Shown piece by piece: positions 38,953-52,195 of a stretch of 64,000 nucleotides of DNA. A program made the position numbers and the translations under genes. Under the pieces are notes generated by a model, which was given only the letters and a program-made list of their open reading frames with translations, made no database searches and was not told the DNA's origin. The stretch's first letter is position 1. Every line of letters starts with the position of its first letter. Source of the DNA: Pelodera strongyloides (Eukaryota > Nematoda > Chromadorea > Rhabditida > Rhabditidae); contig JAANDG010000071.1 of assembly GCA_036852015.1 (NCBI GenBank), positions 1 through 64,000 on the forward strand. Reading direction: 5' to 3'.

Positions 38953-41727
38953 TCATTGCACTTTCCATCCCTTGCATCTCTTCACACAGTGACCTTCAGT
39001 TCCTTTGTCTAGTTCGTTCAGCAATGAAATGTCTTCGGCGCTCAGCTTACATTGAGCCTCCTGGAAGAGACAGAAATGTTGACTCTCAATAATCACCTCG
39101 AGGCGCTTCGTCGTTATGCAGAAACAGAAACGTTATTGATGAAACATAGCTACGGAATTTACAAGCTAACTTGCGAACCTTGAAATTGGTCAGTAGCCTT
39201 GCTGGATTCACACTCTTGGGAATGACGCCAATGTTCTGAGTGACTGCATACGCCAGGAGAACACCGTAAGGAGAAATTTTCGGCTGGGAGTTGGCTCCGA
39301 TGTCTGCCAGAAGAGGTTCCGATGTTAGAGCCGACGTGCCGCCTCCGCCGCCCATGGAAGCAAACGCCTGGAATATAATTGCCCTTAAAATTATCTGGCT
39401 TAGCCATCAACCAATTTTCCGTAGTAAAGAGCAAGAATTTCGGGTGAAACGAGCATCACACATCAATCTTCTGTAAGAGCACTCGCGCCATAATCAGAAG
39501 AACATTCAGAAGCGAGTACTCTTCTAAAACATATCAATAGAAAAAAATACTTTCTGTCACCAGTTACTGTATTTGCATGTCTTATGGGGTCTCGATGTGT
39601 GCCGGATTTTGCTTCCAAGTATGGCTTTAATTACCGTAGATTGGCACTACGCGAGAACAACTACAGACCGCCAAAAAATGGTCCCGCAGCGGTCGCCACA
39701 GGATTATTTTTTTTCGAGCGTGCATAAACTGTGCATTTTCGCCTCCTCTAGTATTATCAATGGTGCATTTTCTAACTTTCAAAGGTGTATGCAAAATCGT
39801 ACACGAGATGCACATTTGATGATTGGAAGCAAAATGCGCTGTTTTTGTCATACATCGAGACTCCATTATTTTTAAAAGTTCTGTGAGGATAGGGTCAGGC
39901 GAGTTTCGCCACACACCGACTTTTCGACAGCGTGAGATCAAATGAGAGTTTCGTCAGTGTGAGTGTGAGATCAAATGAGTGTTGATTCGCATAATTCGTA
40001 CCTGCACAAATATTCCCTTCTGGGCACAATACTCGAGAATATCCCGACGGACAAAATGAGGGTGATATTCCACCTAAAAAGAACAGTGAGAAATGTTTTA
40101 AGGGGTACGCGCAAATTGTCGAATAGCATTCTTACCCTGTAGTTAACAAGAAACGGAGCACAGAAACAAAAGGTGATTTAATTTACTTGGTTCAGTGCAG
40201 GAAGTTGAAGCTTAGCATCTTCGATTTCTTCCAAGTGCTTCACTTCATAATTGGACACACCTACCGAGCGGATGAGCCCGGCTTCCCTAGAAAAAATGAA
40301 TTGCAACGAGGGTTTCCAATTTGTGAGGATGCTTTATCAATTATGCCCAACGTTTCTGTATTTTATAAATTGGTACCAGCCGATTTTACGGTACATTATA
40401 AATTACTGTAGTCGTTCAGCTCACTTCATCTCTAGCAATGCCTTGTATCCCTCGATTCTAATCTTTGGATTCTCCGGATCCGACATTGCCTCTGGTGACA
40501 AGGAGTCGTAAGTTGGATAGTGGATCATGCAGACACCGATCGGCACTTCCTCTTTCTTTCCCTCTCTTCCGTTCAATTCCTTATGTGCCTTCTCAATCTT
40601 GAACAAACAAAAAATATAAATGGCCCAAAGCGATGTAGTCTTAATACAGTACTACAACATTTAATCAATTGGATTGTGCCTGTATATGAAATATGTTCGA
40701 TGCCTGTATATGAAATATCGAACGATGTATGTTCAAGTTTAAAGCGAAATACCAGCCGGTTTTTGAAACACATCGAGTACGCCTGTATTCATATGCAGCT
40801 TATGCAAATGAACAGAGATTAGAATGAAAACGAGCTTTCGAGCAAATAGCATAAATACGGCCGGTATTTCGCTTTAAGTTTTGTCCCGATTTCAGCTAAT
40901 TTTACATTGCCCCCGGCAATCACACAACTTCATTACCTCCACCTGTACCTGTGCAACTCACAGGAAAATCATAATATGCAAATTGTGTGCGCCTGACCCC
41001 TACTCACTACTGTGTCATCGAACGATCGAACTGTATGTAAACAAGAATTCAAAACTGGAGAACTGACCGCGTGCTTCACATTTTCTCTGGTATTTTCCTT
41101 AGTCAAATATACTTTTGTTGAAATAACGATGTCACTAAGAGGGATTCCCTGTTTCGTGGCCTCTTTGAGCAGGCACGGGCCGACAGTCGTCTGATTTCCG
41201 TACACCTACACGAAGGAAGAATTAAATAAGGGAATCAGGGTTGTCTTCACGGCCAGTCGTAGTCTCACAATTACAGTAAACGCTGCACGGGCTACCGGCC
41301 ACAGCTTCAAACTGTTAGAAAATCCGAAATAATAAAAGGGAAATTATTAGTGCTTGACCGTTAACTATACAAAAAAAACTATTTTTTTTATAAATATTCC
41401 TTACAATGACGTTACGAATCATGATTAATTCTAGTCATTCATCGTGGTTTTTGGTAGTTTGCAGGTATATGTATTACTGTAGCCTGCGGTAGTAGTGGTA
41501 TTTTCATAGCCAGCACGTCAGCAGTAAGCCCAACGTGTACGCCATTCACAATCGGTAAATCCAAAATCACACATATTGCCAACCTGAGCCGTATCATATA
41601 AGCGGTACCCAATCCTGAGAGCTTCAGCGAGAGCGTTACCGAGAAGCTCACCATCCGCACCCGAAGTACCCAAACCAATTAACGGAAGTTCATGTCCGTC
41701 GTTTAACTTGACACTCGGACCGCTCAT
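38953..41727 (-). CDS. Aldo-keto reductase family protein (307 aa)
   Basis: A cytosolic NADPH-dependent carbonyl reductase. Minus-strand exons 41584-41727, 41068-41205, 40425-40597, 40187-40286, 40002-40073, 39179-39367 and 38953-39060 join in phase to 307 residues, normal for the family. The catalytic tetrad is present: D45 in LYDTA, Y50 in VYGN, K79 in ISTKVY and H120 in MIHYP. Also seen are RSVGVSNYEVKHLEE, PALNQVEYHPH (residues lining the barrel) and the cofactor motif VIPKSVNPARLLTNF. There is a Gly-rich ASMGGGGG loop. The substrate is not predictable. The donor of exon 6 (AAG|GTTCGC) is chosen because it keeps the family register with EAQCKLSAEDI. One intron holds a TTAA-ended MITE. The gene converges on ADH5, another carbonyl-handling enzyme. 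Confidence 0.93.
40739..40877. mobile_element. 139-bp TTAA-ended MITE in aldo-keto reductase intron
   Basis: The left end TTAAAGCGAAATACCAGCCG and the right end CGGCCGGTATTTCGCTTTAA are inverted copies. It is the third member of the same end family within about 4.5 kb. Confidence 0.85.
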
Positions 41728-44700
41728 TCTGCCACAAAGCGAATACTGAAAGAAAGGGAATGTTTAGTGAAGTTCAATGAAAAGATAACTCATGGTTATC
41801 TACGAAATGGACGCAAAAACTGGAGTACAACACGTGCAAAAAAGACTGTGAGAATAAGAAAGATACTAACGAAACATTAAAATCTTCACGCAGTCAAATG
41901 CTTAAAACTTACAATAGAGGCAGACAACTGACCACAATAAATTGTCTGCATGAGAAACGGTGGCGAGAGACTCAACCACTAAAACAAATAGTGTGAGCGA
42001 GTAAATGAGTTTGAAATGATAAGGAACAAACCACCGCGAAAAGGGGAGACAAGAGAATCAAAATAAATGCAGACATGTCAGTGTTTAACTGGAACCCGGA
42101 ATGCAAATAGCATCGCATATTATATCAAGGTTTATTCTGTGAATTTAAAGGCTTTAGTTCTATTAATTTTTTTTTTGAATAACAGACGAAATCATAGCAC
42201 AGGTACACAAGTTAGTGTAGTGTTTTCCCATTTCCCATAAACCCCCTTCATAACAGCCATGTCAACGCACACCTTCAGGCCTTCCAGGCCTACAAGATCT
42301 ACCAGGAGACCCAAAATACAAAGATCAGGCAATTTTGTTGCTAAACCTCGCCATAGTGCTTAAACAACAATCGCAGAACAAAAGTCTTCCAAAGACACCA
42401 ATGGTAATTATCATCCCGATCCCTGGAACAATTACTATAACCACGAAATGTTGAATAAACTAGAAAGAGTACTTATCCTACTAAAGGAAAGCTTTCAAGC
42501 TGATCCGCATTCTTTTCTAAATACTTGCCATTCCAGAAGATTACCATTAATGCTAATGATAAGAAGGGGAAGGTGTTGTATTATCTACTTCAAATATTAG
42601 GAAAGCCCACGAAAATATGTAAATTTATAATATCTCGTCATTTTCCGAGGCAAAAGAAACTAATTGTAATGTAAGATCTAATTGAATGATTTAATATAAA
42701 CTTCGATTCTATTAAATTTTAAGAATAATGTCATAAATTCTGATTTACTGAAACAGTAGCCCACGCAACTATCTATCCTTCACAGGGACAGACAGAACAA
42801 ATTTTGGAAAACCACAAAGCAGCCAGTGCGAAAGTTGAAACATGATGTTATTTCTTCTCCAGGATACCACAAGAACTGCTCAGGGAAAAACCATTATACT
42901 CACTGAAAAGTTTGCTCCATAAAAAGTTTTGATTGAAATAAACTATTCATAAGATTTTACAATCACCGCTTAGATTTTGCTTACAGAACCCTAATGGAAA
43001 ACAATATTGAAACCGTCGCCAAACATGCAAGTGTGATTTTAATCTAAAAGCATTTTAATAAGAAAATCGGCTTACATTTAGAAACCCAGTTAAGTTCTCC
43101 ACTAAGTGCGGCTCTAGCAGATAAATAATGGTAAAAACAGGAAAACACCACTTAAATCCACGCCATTTAAATAAGAACATCCCGACAAAACATTGCTTTC
43201 AAAATGGTATACATTTATACATGCTTCAAATTGGTATACATTTGGACCATCTAATATCCCTACGTAAATAAAAAAAGTCTTTGCTTCAGTTTTTTTTTAA
43301 TGCCGTCGTTCCATTCACGAAGGCGGGGTACCGCACAGCAGTGAGCAGAGTCGATGTCGAAGAAGCGTTCAAGATAGCTATTTGTTCCAAAAGTTAGAGC
43401 AATGAAGAAAACCGGAGCAATTACAAAGAAAATTATTTGCTCGCGTTTAAATTGTCATTTACTTGACACTGCATCTCTATTCACAAATTTTCCTGTGATT
43501 TCCAACAGTATTTATTCTTAAACATACATAAAAACCTAATGTTTTCTTAGGACTATTTAGTGCTTTCCTGTGTTGGGGCGCATAATAACTGTTAAACGAA
43601 TGAAGAACATTCCTACGATTATAACACTTTTCCAATACTGTAGTGCCCTAAAAGCGAAAATAGCAACAAAAAAATGATTCTGACTACGGTACCTGGCCCA
43701 GCTGTTTACCGGGGAATGGTTCTAGGTGTAAAGAAATGCGGTTTTCACAGTAATATTTCTAAAATTCCGATTCCGGACATTCTGTACAAGTCAATTGAGG
43801 AAAACTTTTTTCTCGTCCCCTTAAATAAGTGATATTATCTTTTTAGTTTTGTCTCTGGCATTTTGAATGATGAGAGATTAGAATTTTCATCTTTTGTCGA
43901 ATTTTGACAAACGTTAAGAATGATAAAGTAACTGCGCATCTTATTTCTGTTTCAAAATCTCACGAATTAAGTAGATATAAAGAGGATAAACTTGAAATCT
44001 TTTCAAGAAACATACGGAAAGCTTTCCCAACTTCTGTTTCACTTACCGGATTCAATACTTTTTGCACACTTTCACTCAATTCAGCATAGCGAAACAATTC
44101 AATTCGGGAAACACAAAAAAAGCTAGTAAACTGAACTTTTTTTGTTTTAACACTATATCCAACCTAATGTATTAATTAATAAATAATATATACCAGGCAC
44201 CGTAACTACGTAAGCTCCCGCTCCCACCAGGCTGACAATACGTAAGATAAGCTTGACCCACGCGAAAGTTTCCCAGATCTTATTAATAAATTCGCTTTTA
44301 AGCTTATACTATGAAATGTGTAAGGTCTGTCGTTTACATACATTTCATCATACTCTTTCACAAGAACATGCTCACAACAACAGTAGTTATTCGCTAAATA
44401 CTACCGGCTACAGTATTCAGTTATTTAATTTCAGGAATGAAGAAATGTGACCAAAACAAGTTTCGACCCTAACCCTACGAGAATTGTGTTGAAGATTTCC
44501 TAATTAATGTCTCCCAATAAAAACAAGAGGTTGGGCCCTATTAACTGCTTAAATCTCGAATTTATCCGGATCTACGGAAAATACAGCGCTGAGTAGGCGG
44601 CACCCAGGATTTGATTCTATAAATTCTATTTTCCAGCGCAACCCACAAGGATTAAAATCCATTTTCAAACACGCCCATCAATCTTATATTATATAAGAAG

Positions 44701-45189
44701 AATGACTTGAAGATAAATGGTTTAATATGCCTGACTTACTGTCTTAGGCTACAATTAACTCCTTTGTCAGAAGTGTAAAGTACTGTATCATTTCAACACA
44801 ATCACACTTCTTCTAAAAGAGTACTACTATATTATCGAAAACTCGACCTTGGTTCAGTAAGATTTTCATAGTGTGCATCCAGTATAGTATAATATTTCGT
44901 TTATGTCGCCGAGTAAAAGGGGGGTCAACTGGGGCACCTTTGATGCACGTCAACTCTTTCGGGCTTGCCCGGCATGCAACTTGGAACCATCTCTAATGAC
45001 ACCAAACTCCTTATCTCTATGTATGGTCCAGCAGAATACATCTTCAAATTTTCCTGCCAATTCTAAAACGTTAGGATTTCCGCTTCTCCCTGCCACGATT
45101 TGTTTTACCTTAACCACATTTCAGGAAGGCAGTTGCTCCACGTCCGTGCGTGTGCCGTCCGTGCGTATTAACTCAGATTCCAAAAAGAA
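41728..45189. other. Long intergenic region between aldo-keto reductase and receptor genes
   Basis: Mostly AT-rich without supported genes. A possible transporter relic lies at 43260-43454 (see its own entry). At 45110-45122 an acceptor-like CACATTTCAG could be the trans-splice site for the downstream receptor, with a second candidate TTAACTCAG just before its ATG. Confidence 0.4.
43260..43454 (-). pseudogene. Possible organic-cation-transporter (SLC22-like) relic
   Basis: A 64-codon open stretch on the minus strand reads QFKREQIIFFVIAPVFFIAL followed by a loop with SAHCCAVPRLREW. It resembles the first transmembrane helix and the start of the extracellular loop of SLC22 transporters (G-x-F-x-R-x-Q, then P/S-x-H-x-C-x-V-P). 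A TGA precedes it directly, no acceptor is placed to join it, and no further exons were found. It is therefore a decayed fragment or a chance likeness. Confidence 0.3.
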
Positions 45190-48100
45190 ATGAAAACCAA
45201 TCCAACTCAAACGCCCGTCGATCTATTTCGGACAAAGGCAGAAAAGGAGCAAAGCTACTCCATTTTCGATGTGGACGACGACCGTGTGGATCTTAGAATG
45301 GAACGACTGAAGGTAATTTCCTCAACTTATATCATTCTTATCTACACATTAGGTTTGTCTTCGTACGAGGCTCTATAGCTGTAAATAAATGGACCACAAA
45401 AGGTAACTTGTCTGACAAATGACCAGAGGCCATATTCACCACTCCGATTCCCTCGGGGAACCATTACCTGGGGACAGAAAATAGCATTCTAATCTGAGAC
45501 TCGCAGAGAAAAAGACGGGGAATTCCCCATGGGGAAATGAGAGGTGAATATGGCCTCTGGAGTGGGCACGACCATAGTTCGACCATTTGTGATGCAGCAA
45601 TAAGAATTTATGAGCAAGATAATTCGAAAGAACTACCAAAGTAAGCCACAACGCTTAGAAGCCACGCGTTTTCTAGTATCAATTTCAATTTACTGAAGAT
45701 ATAGATAGTCTTGCTACTCGTGAAAATATCACAGCATCCCTCCATCCAGATATAAACAGTCTCAAAACAAGGTACAACACCGAATGCGATTCATAAATTC
45801 ATAATTCCCCCAATATCGTTGCTGAACAAAACATTTTAACTGATTAAGTACAGTAGTCACCCTCCCTCGATCCACATCTTAATCCATAAACCTTGCATTT
45901 CTATAAAACTGTATAACCTTCCAACAATCTCCATATTTCTTACATTTGCTACCTGAAATCATCACCCTCCTAGTCTAATAAGAGGATTTCCCACTAGAAA
46001 ATCCGGCAAAAAATCCCCATGATTAGTAGAAAATCCCGTACAACCCTATTATAATGATTAAGGCCGGAATGAAGACTCAGAAATATTCTTCGTTACTTTC
46101 ATTTCTCATTCCTCAAAACATATTTGCTCAGTGTTTCTCTCATTTTTTACTCATTTCTTCGAAAATTTCAAAACCACCGTAGCGCAAGCTCAACTGTACT
46201 AATGTGGACAAACAAATTGCCGCTCATATTCTACAGCTTCCAAGCCTTTTTCGAAACACTCGCGCAATACCCCTGTCCCCTGTCCCATTTCAATTTAGGC
46301 TTTGTTCTTTTTATTCTCAAAATACCCACACACATTCCATTCCCTTTAAGCGTTTCAAGTCACCAAACCTTCAGACAGTAATTTCATTCGCTACATATAT
46401 ATTCAATCGTCAATATCCAACGAAAAAATTTTCGTCCATTATCAAGAAAAGTCTTTCGCCGACAAAACTCCACACATAATGAAAGTTTGTCACTTTGTAA
46501 GAAAGCTGTTGGTTTGATGGCTCCGCCTTCGCCGAAGATATCAGTTGTCTAGAGACCTACCAAAACACCGTTTAGTACGGATGAAGAGACAACGACAGGT
46601 CGTCAAAACACAAAACAAAGAAACAAACTTTGCGACAAGGTAGTTCACACTTGATCGTAGCAGTGCTAAAAAAAATCAAAACGTATCACACTGGCAGTTT
46701 TAAAAATTACCACTAACAACAAGGCTTCCGGGGTACCAAAAACTGCCCGTCAGAATCCATAAGCCCACTAAAGCTTCATATAAACGTGTACGTGACAGAC
46801 GCCGGGCAACAATTCAAAATAAATAACCGCTACCGCTATAATTACTTCAAAAATTATCCTTCCCAAAATTTCAGATGATCGAGGACTTCATCTACGAGTT
46901 GATACCAGTGCTGGGATTCGCAATGATTGCCTCCACACTATTCATCTTAATTGTGATGAGGAAGACCCGCGACGCATTCAAATTTATACAATTCTTCGCG
47001 GTTGCTGGTGAGCGGCAACAAACTATTGGGTTGAACTTAACTGACACTGCAGTTGCGAAACTTTTTTCAAAAAATATCGATGCCCAGAGTGCGTGAACCG
47101 TGAAATGAGAAACTCGGATCATAGATTACGGGTCAATATTCTCAGATCTCATCTCCGGGATTGGAATGGTATATGCGGGATTCCACGGCGTCTTTATGAC
47201 CATTTATGGAGAGGCAGGCGAGGTATGTTCACAATACTACAAGTCAGTCAAGTTACAGGCATTCTTATCTCTAACAAGGTATTGATCAAAACGTCACAAA
47301 GCATAATAAGAATAGGGGTCTATAGGTGAATAGGTGATGACAACAAAAGCGATTAACTTAACATGTTCTATTGTCACTCAGTATGATAAATGGGAGTGAT
47401 ATAGTGAACATCACATAAGAACGACAAGAGCTCTGGCTGGAGAAATCACTAGTCGCATAGTCCATTAAAATAAATTCCCGGGGCAATGTTGCGACGATGT
47501 GCATACATCCAAGACACTCGAACATACCGCCCTGCTCATTTTCAGAATGTGCAGCCAATCCACTGCATACCGAGAGCTCTTCACCTCTTCATTTGGGTGT
47601 TCTCGGACTGCTTCCAAATGATTATCATGTGCTGGTTCGCACTGGATCGATTACTATTAATCGCTATCCCAGTAAAATACACCAAGGTGAGTGACTGGAT
47701 CATGGTGACAATTGAAGACCCCGACTGCAGGAAAGAAGAAAGGAAAAACAACAGGGCTCGATCAAATCCTTCACACCCATCGACCGATCCATCATACGGT
47801 GCCGGGGAAACCGTTGTATCATCTACGACGTCGCATCGTTAAAAACGAATTGGCTGGATAGATGATTCACGGTTTGAGTCATGGCTCTTCTTTCTTTGAA
47901 TAGCTTTAGGTCTCCTAAACTGATAGCTAAACTGCTACAATCTGAACTCTAATCTAACTCTAAAATCTGACACCTCACCATCACATCACGAAGCAAGCAG
48001 GATCATTTCAGATTGCTGACAGATACATGCACCGATATTGGCTCGTCATTGCAGCAGTTATCGCCGCAATCCTCGTATGCCCGATTTTCGAGGTAAGAAA

Positions 48101-50321
48101 TTCGAACTTTGCCAAGGAGCTTCGAGAAAATAAACTTGTTGAGCAGTATTCTACCATAGCGGTGTATTATAGGACAAAAACAAATCAGAGTAGAAAGGCC
48201 ATCTTTCTATAAAGGACACCGCCTAATTTCTAGCGGTGTATTATAGAACAAAAACAAATCAGAGTAGAAAGGCATCTTTCTATAAAGGGCACCGCCTAAT
48301 TTCTAGCGGTGTATTATAGAACAAAAACAAATCAGAGTAGAAAGGCACCTTTCTATAAAGGACACCGCCTAATTTCTGATAAATACGAGCATAAAAAACA
48401 TCAAAATTTCCAGCCAATGTACGAAACTCGAATGAACGATTCGCTGCTCATTCCCGCTCTGTGTCGGCTGGAAGAAGTGATCGGAGCAGATGTTTACACA
48501 GAATACATCATCATAATGCAGTGGATACCAGTCACTTGTGAGTTCGTGTAAATTCAAGAAGTGGTGTCGGTCCACATGGTATCTTGTGTAGATAAAGTGC
48601 TCTTGACTTCAACAATGACAGCCATCAACCCGCTTATCTTCTGTACAACTTCCGTTAAAAAAACATGCCCTTATCTCTTAAGGTCTCGGAATCTGCTTCC
48701 TGGTCTTCCTCCTCTATATATGCCGACACACGAAACAAAAGTGGAGCTACAACTGGTCGGAGAAAAAGGGACATACGAAGCAGGTGAGACTGAGACAGGA
48801 GATCTCGATTACTGGAATTTGGAGTCAGATAGGAAGACAGAAACCAAGTAGATTCTGAAATATCAATCATTTTATTTCAGCTCCTCGCCACGATTGTAAT
48901 AAGGGCCTTCATGGTCGGAATAGCCATTCATGTTCCTCTACTCTGCGTCTACAAAGAGCCCACCGCTTCAGAATATGCTCTATTGAAGGATTTTCTGATA
49001 CGGTAACTTCCATTCACCAACCAACAGTAAAAATCACCGAAGAACGCAGACCTACATTTTCGCGGGATCTCTTTCTCAGCTCAAATGGCAAATATCATCA
49101 TGCACGATGGTTATTTGATAGCAATATCATTATTTCAGAATCTCTGTCGCCACTGTGGTTGTTGTCCTCCAGCCGGCCATGTATCTGATAATCAATCCAG
49201 AGTTCGGCAAGAAAGTCTATCTTCTCTTCAACAAGTACTCGCATAACACGAAGCGACAGTGGCAGAGTGCAGGTGTGTGTCAAAAAAAAAAGAACACTAG
49301 AGAAATGTTCAGGCTTGGGACCTAGCTAGATCCTGCCAGTTTTCCAGCACCCAGCAACCCAGCAACCCCACAACTAATCTCATTTCATTATTTGGTAAAC
49401 TCGAAGAATTTAATTAAATAAGTCATTAGCTAAAAGACCTTCAAATCACAAGTATTCACAACCAGTGGGCCGAAGACTGAATAAGACCAAGTAAGATCCC
49501 GCTATAAGCCCGGATAAAGAAGGTAACTGGCAATAAACCATTAATCCTGAATTAGAGAGTCATAAGCAAACCACTAACAGCCGAACCCTAATCAAAGTAA
49601 TCCAACTTACAATAATACGAAAGTAAGCCGCTAACTGCTCGACATGCTCCTCAGCAATTCAAAGCGACAGCGATTAACTACGAGTGTACATAGCTTTCAA
49701 CAGAAAATTTGTTCGGCAAGATTTCGCCTGAGCAAAATTAGGCCGAACTCTCCTGCATCCTGCATGGCTATTACTTTACTAAGCGTACGTAAACGAACTG
49801 GAACTGAACTGACAGATATATATACACCCACGCGCATCAGCGCATCTAGCAAATATAAAAATTACCCACTAAACTATGCCAGAACCTTTTATGAAGTTAT
49901 AGGTTCTGATCAGTTTTTCTAGTGAAATACCTCATGGCAGAACCATTTCTGTGAGTAGAAGGTTATTTCCTGAATGATCAGATCAGTGTTGTTTGGTAAT
50001 ATTACTATCAGGTTATCAACGGAAATACTTCACATTCTAATCAAATTATTCTCAGCTGATCCACCAAACGAGAGGGATAACGACGACGAGTCTCAGCACA
50101 AGGAGTTCCCCGAAGGTACCGCGAACATCTTTGGATCATGGTACTCCAGCGCCGGTAACGTGGTCGGTGAAGCCGGAATACCTCTTGATCGAGCCGAACA
50201 AGAAAGATCCGTTTCATTCTACTACCAAGACAGTCCGAAAGGATCACAGAAAACACCCCCTCAAAAAGGTTCTCCTGCTAATTGCCCGCCAAAACAACAG
50301 ACCGTAATTACTGTAACTTAA
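45190..50321 (+). CDS. Seven-transmembrane G-protein-coupled receptor, nematode type
   Basis: A plasma-membrane receptor of unknown ligand. Exons: 45190-45312, 46875-47007, 47146-47222, 47546-47686, 48012-48092, 48414-48537, 48592-about 48682, 48881-49002, 49139-49272 and 50056-50321, about 430 residues. Predicted helices: LIPVLGFAMIASTLFILIV (1), LISGIGMVYAGFHGVFMTI (2), LHLFIWVFSDCFQMIIMCW followed by ALDRLLLIAIPVKY, a DRY-like end (3), YWLVIAAV onward (4), IIIMQWIPV onward (5), IVIRAFMVGIAIHVPLL (6) and VATVVVVLQPAMYLIINP (7). The C-tail is long and hydrophilic, ending QQTVITVT, a PDZ-ligand-like terminus. The 41-residue first exon is acidic and joins in phase but is less certain. Exon 7 cannot be joined to exon 8 in phase with an obvious donor; its frame instead continues to a stop at 48851. 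The receptor subfamily was not recognised. Confidence 0.78.
45423..45560. mobile_element. 138-bp terminal inverted repeat element in receptor intron 1
   Basis: CCAGAGGCCATATTCACC at the left is matched exactly by GGTGAATATGGCCTCTGG at the right, with further pairing (GGGGAA/TTCCCC). No coding capacity. Confidence 0.88.
48157..48377. repeat. Three-copy ~74-bp tandem repeat in receptor intron
   Basis: Units start TAGCGGTGTATTATAG at 48157, 48231 and 48304. Each unit ends CACCGCCTAATTTC, so GCGGTG and CACCGC make each copy a small inverted-repeat unit. They look like a short element that was tandemly duplicated. Confidence 0.92.
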
Positions 50322-52195
50322 GTTAAATCTGAATTTGAATACTGTGTCTGAAAAGTAAGGGCAACAAGTATCTCCACACCGAGCTCTGGCTAGCGAGCGA
50401 AAATACAAATGATTGATTGAGAGCATTAATCCCTTAAGCTATCCAAAGTTTAAGTCGCTCCACCGGTCACATTTGTGACAGTTAGTCGATACAAGTTGAA
50501 TCATGTATCTGTCTCTAGTTATTCTGATTACCGTTGCTGTTTTTCTCTTTCCCATATTGATGAACTTTTTCACGTTTTCACTAGGATTCTCAACTAGTGC
50601 CTTTGCACTTTGTGTACAGAAATTGGAATTAGAGTTATTGTCCCACTTTCAAATAAGCCATTTACTCTCATCACAACACCGGTGCTTTTTAACTGCGGTT
50701 GGTGCTTATAAATAAAACATATCTAACTGGAATGACACGACGTAAGTTGTAAGCAACAATACACTACAGTATGATTACGAAACGAAAATAAAACTGATCT
50801 GGGCTCGTGTCCGTGTCTCCTGAGATTCCCAATCAAATGTGGATCAGTGACATTCTGAAGAAAAATATCACCATACAACATGTTGAAAAATACATTGACG
50901 AAAAAAAAAAGTCAATATTATCGGGACGATACATTTGTTGGTAAGGTTAAAAAATATTGTTTAGAAGGATTCCCTATGCAATTGAAATTATTTATCAGAC
51001 ATGTTTATCACTTAAATTAACCCTACATTTTATAACATTTATATGTGTATTCAAAAAAATTATGAATCTATGTATCTATGAATCTACTGTAGGAAGATAG
51101 AGCCCTGGAAAAATAGCTACCGTAGTCCGTAGTGGCTCCTCCCTAATACATTTTAAAATGTCATGGGTAAATCTACTCGGCAGTTGAAGCCACAATAACA
51201 AAATTATAGAATACAAAGCAAACAAAAAAGTTTTTTATTTCATTTTCAAAGAGTCTATAGGCAATAAACAGGACAGTAAGCAAGTACATCAGAGATAGAG
51301 AGCTAGTAATTATGAGAAGGAAATCAATTAGGAACAACCAGTATTAATGTAGGAAGGTAAAGAAATTGACATGCTAGTTTGCTGGTAAGGTTACATACAA
51401 ATCAAAGAACTTTCAGTTCCTTTTTTGGCTCCGCGTATTTGGTCAGTTCGTGAAGCAAAAAGCTCTCTGCTAGCAGATGAAAACATAAATAAATTTCTAG
51501 TGGCTTTATTTTTCGATTCCATAAATCTAGCAACTCTATTTTATCACTAAAATCGTGAATAATAAGCAATGAAACACACTGGGACGAGGGATAAGTGAGC
51601 ATTCTTTCATAATTATTTGGCTGCGAAATACAAGTATACAACTGGACGGCAAATCAGTATATCTAAAATGTCAAAGCACGTCTGGGGTCACGTCGCATTG
51701 GCGGGAAAATGGCCTTGTTGCGACAAGCAACCGTATATAATTGTACTTATAATTATTAAAATCTGAATACGAAATTTTGCGTTTTTCGCAGGTCTGACCA
51801 CCACGCAAGCCTTGGAGCGTTGCGGTAGACACTTTCTAACAAAATTTCGTAACAACCTAAATATACAACCGGCAAAGGATAGCACACCTCAGAAAAGTGC
51901 GAAATGAGCGCCACCCAGTGGCCGGGGTTTAAAATATGCGGAGGAAATATATCACCGCCAAACAAACGATACCTGAGCAGCAACAAAGCAGGTTAACAGA
52001 AGTAAACTGGCATTAGTCAACATTTAATTTGTTAATTGAATAAAGCGAAAAGGGTAATGTACTCGAATTGAACCTAAAAAGCACCATTCACAAAAATCAG
52101 GAAAATTTTCCCACATGTCAATTTACGAATAGAACGGTCTTTACAAAAAACACAAAAATATCTGGAAGTGCAGGAGGCCTCGAACACGGGACCGT
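50322..52195. other. Intergenic between convergent receptor and NudE genes
   Basis: AATAAAAC near 50711 may end the receptor transcript. Short overlapping minus-strand frames at 51402-51986 show no family features. Nothing else is supported. Confidence 0.45.

Noticed and set aside
42240..42345. Collagen-like Gly-x-y stretch (GSPGRSCRPGRPEG) on the minus strand
   Set aside because: Only five triplets, one lacking glycine, and it ends in a stop. Too short to support a collagen gene.
44903..45193. 96-codon frame just before the receptor start
   Set aside because: Ends in a lysine run overlapping the receptor 5' region. It has no recognisable feature and probably represents promoter and 5' UTR.
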